Positions 5,315-5,593 of a stretch of 5,593 nt of DNA are shown here, piece after piece. This stretch comes from an uncultured Eubacteriales bacterium (GTDB taxonomy: Bacteria; Bacillota; Clostridia; Oscillospirales; Butyricicoccaceae): the NCBI GenBank assembly GCA_910585875.1, contig CAJUIK010000100.1, forward strand, positions 1 to 5,593, in the 5' to 3' direction. The position numbers were made by a program, and so were the translations under genes. Under the pieces are notes generated by a model, which saw only the letters and a program-made list of their open reading frames with translations, had not been told where the DNA came from and did no database searches. Position 1 is the first letter of the stretch. Every line of letters begins with the position of its first letter.

Positions 5315-5593
5315 TTAATTCAAAAACTTGAACAGCGTGCTCTCGGCGATAATCTGGATGGAGGAGCCTTTCCTTTGCTGTTCCTGCGCCTGCTCCACCT
5401 TTTTATCCCCCACATCGCCCTGGCTCCCCAACACCAGATAATCCGTTTTGCCGCTGACTGTATGGGTACACTTGCCGCCTTTGGCTTCGATCAGGGCCTT
5501 GATCTGGTCCCGGTCCTCCGGCGCGTTCTGAAAAACGCCGGAGAGCACAAACCGCTTGCCCTTGAAATCCAGGGCGGCAGGCTCTGCCATGGG
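5315..5593 (-). CDS. BRCT-domain protein, C-terminal part (probably cut by the window edge)
   Basis: The last 91 residues form one BRCT module: the beta strand GKRFVLSGVF (11-20), a helix RDQIKALIEAKGGK (27-40), THTVSGKTDYLVLG (42-55) with the conserved glycines and the TDYLV strand, a helix around 62-74, and the final segment SSIQIIAESTLFKFLN. BRCT modules bind phosphopeptides or DNA ends in repair and replication proteins. The closing strand and helix resemble bacterial DEDDh exonucleases (DNA polymerase III epsilon-like) that carry a C-terminal BRCT, from memory of the family. An ATG at 5588-5590 could start a stand-alone protein, but the frame remains open to the edge (CCC codon) and no ribosome binding site can be seen, so a longer protein is more likely. 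TAA stop at 5315-5317. It is on the same strand as the pyr operon but separated by a probable terminator. Confidence 0.8.
   Translation of the reverse strand, partial: PMAEPAALDFKGKRFVLSGVFQNAPEDRDQIKALIEAKGGKCTHTVSGKTDYLVLGSQGDVGDKKVEQAQEQQRKGSSIQIIAESTLFKFLN

Overview
The window holds the 5' part of a de novo pyrimidine (UMP) biosynthesis operon. Every gene lies on the minus strand, so transcription runs from high to low coordinates. The order is pyrB (aspartate carbamoyltransferase), pyrC (dihydroorotase), carA and carB (small and large carbamoyl phosphate synthetase subunits), with carB leaving at the left edge. The genes are almost touching: 13 nt, 3 nt, then an 8-nt overlap. A BRCT-domain coding region, cut by the right edge, precedes the operon on the same strand, separated by about 390 nt of regulatory and GC-rich hairpin-forming DNA.

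The organism looks like a GC-rich Bacillota member, probably an anaerobic clostridial lineage of the Oscillospiraceae/Ruminococcaceae type. This is inferred from the Bacillus-like order pyrB-pyrC-carA-carB, a short PyrB with no pyrI beside it, strong AGGAGG-type ribosome binding sites and a terminator-type leader before pyrB. No taxonomic search was possible. The first two pyr genes of Bacillus subtilis, pyrR and pyrP, are absent from the window.

Region by region (right to left): 5315-5593 BRCT coding region; 5141-5300 GC-rich region with many nested inverted repeats; 5108-5134 likely terminator; 5058-5086 strong sigma-A-type promoter with a PyrR-box-like sequence in its spacer; about 5051-4928 leader that starts with a U5 run and ends in a terminator hairpin with a competing antiterminator pairing; then pyrB, pyrC, carA and partial carB.

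The most unusual observation is in carA. The gene is full length and looks well preserved, but the class I glutamine amidotransferase site has lost its nucleophile (Cys to Gly in FGVGLGYQ) and its catalytic His (Tyr in QHYPE), and several glutamine-binding residues are also replaced. The adjoining carB half keeps its ATP-grasp residues. The likely reading is a carbamoyl phosphate synthetase fed by free ammonia, with CarA kept as a structural partner, a bacterial parallel to ureotelic CPS I. PyrB would join this carbamoyl phosphate to aspartate, and PyrC would close the product to dihydroorotate.
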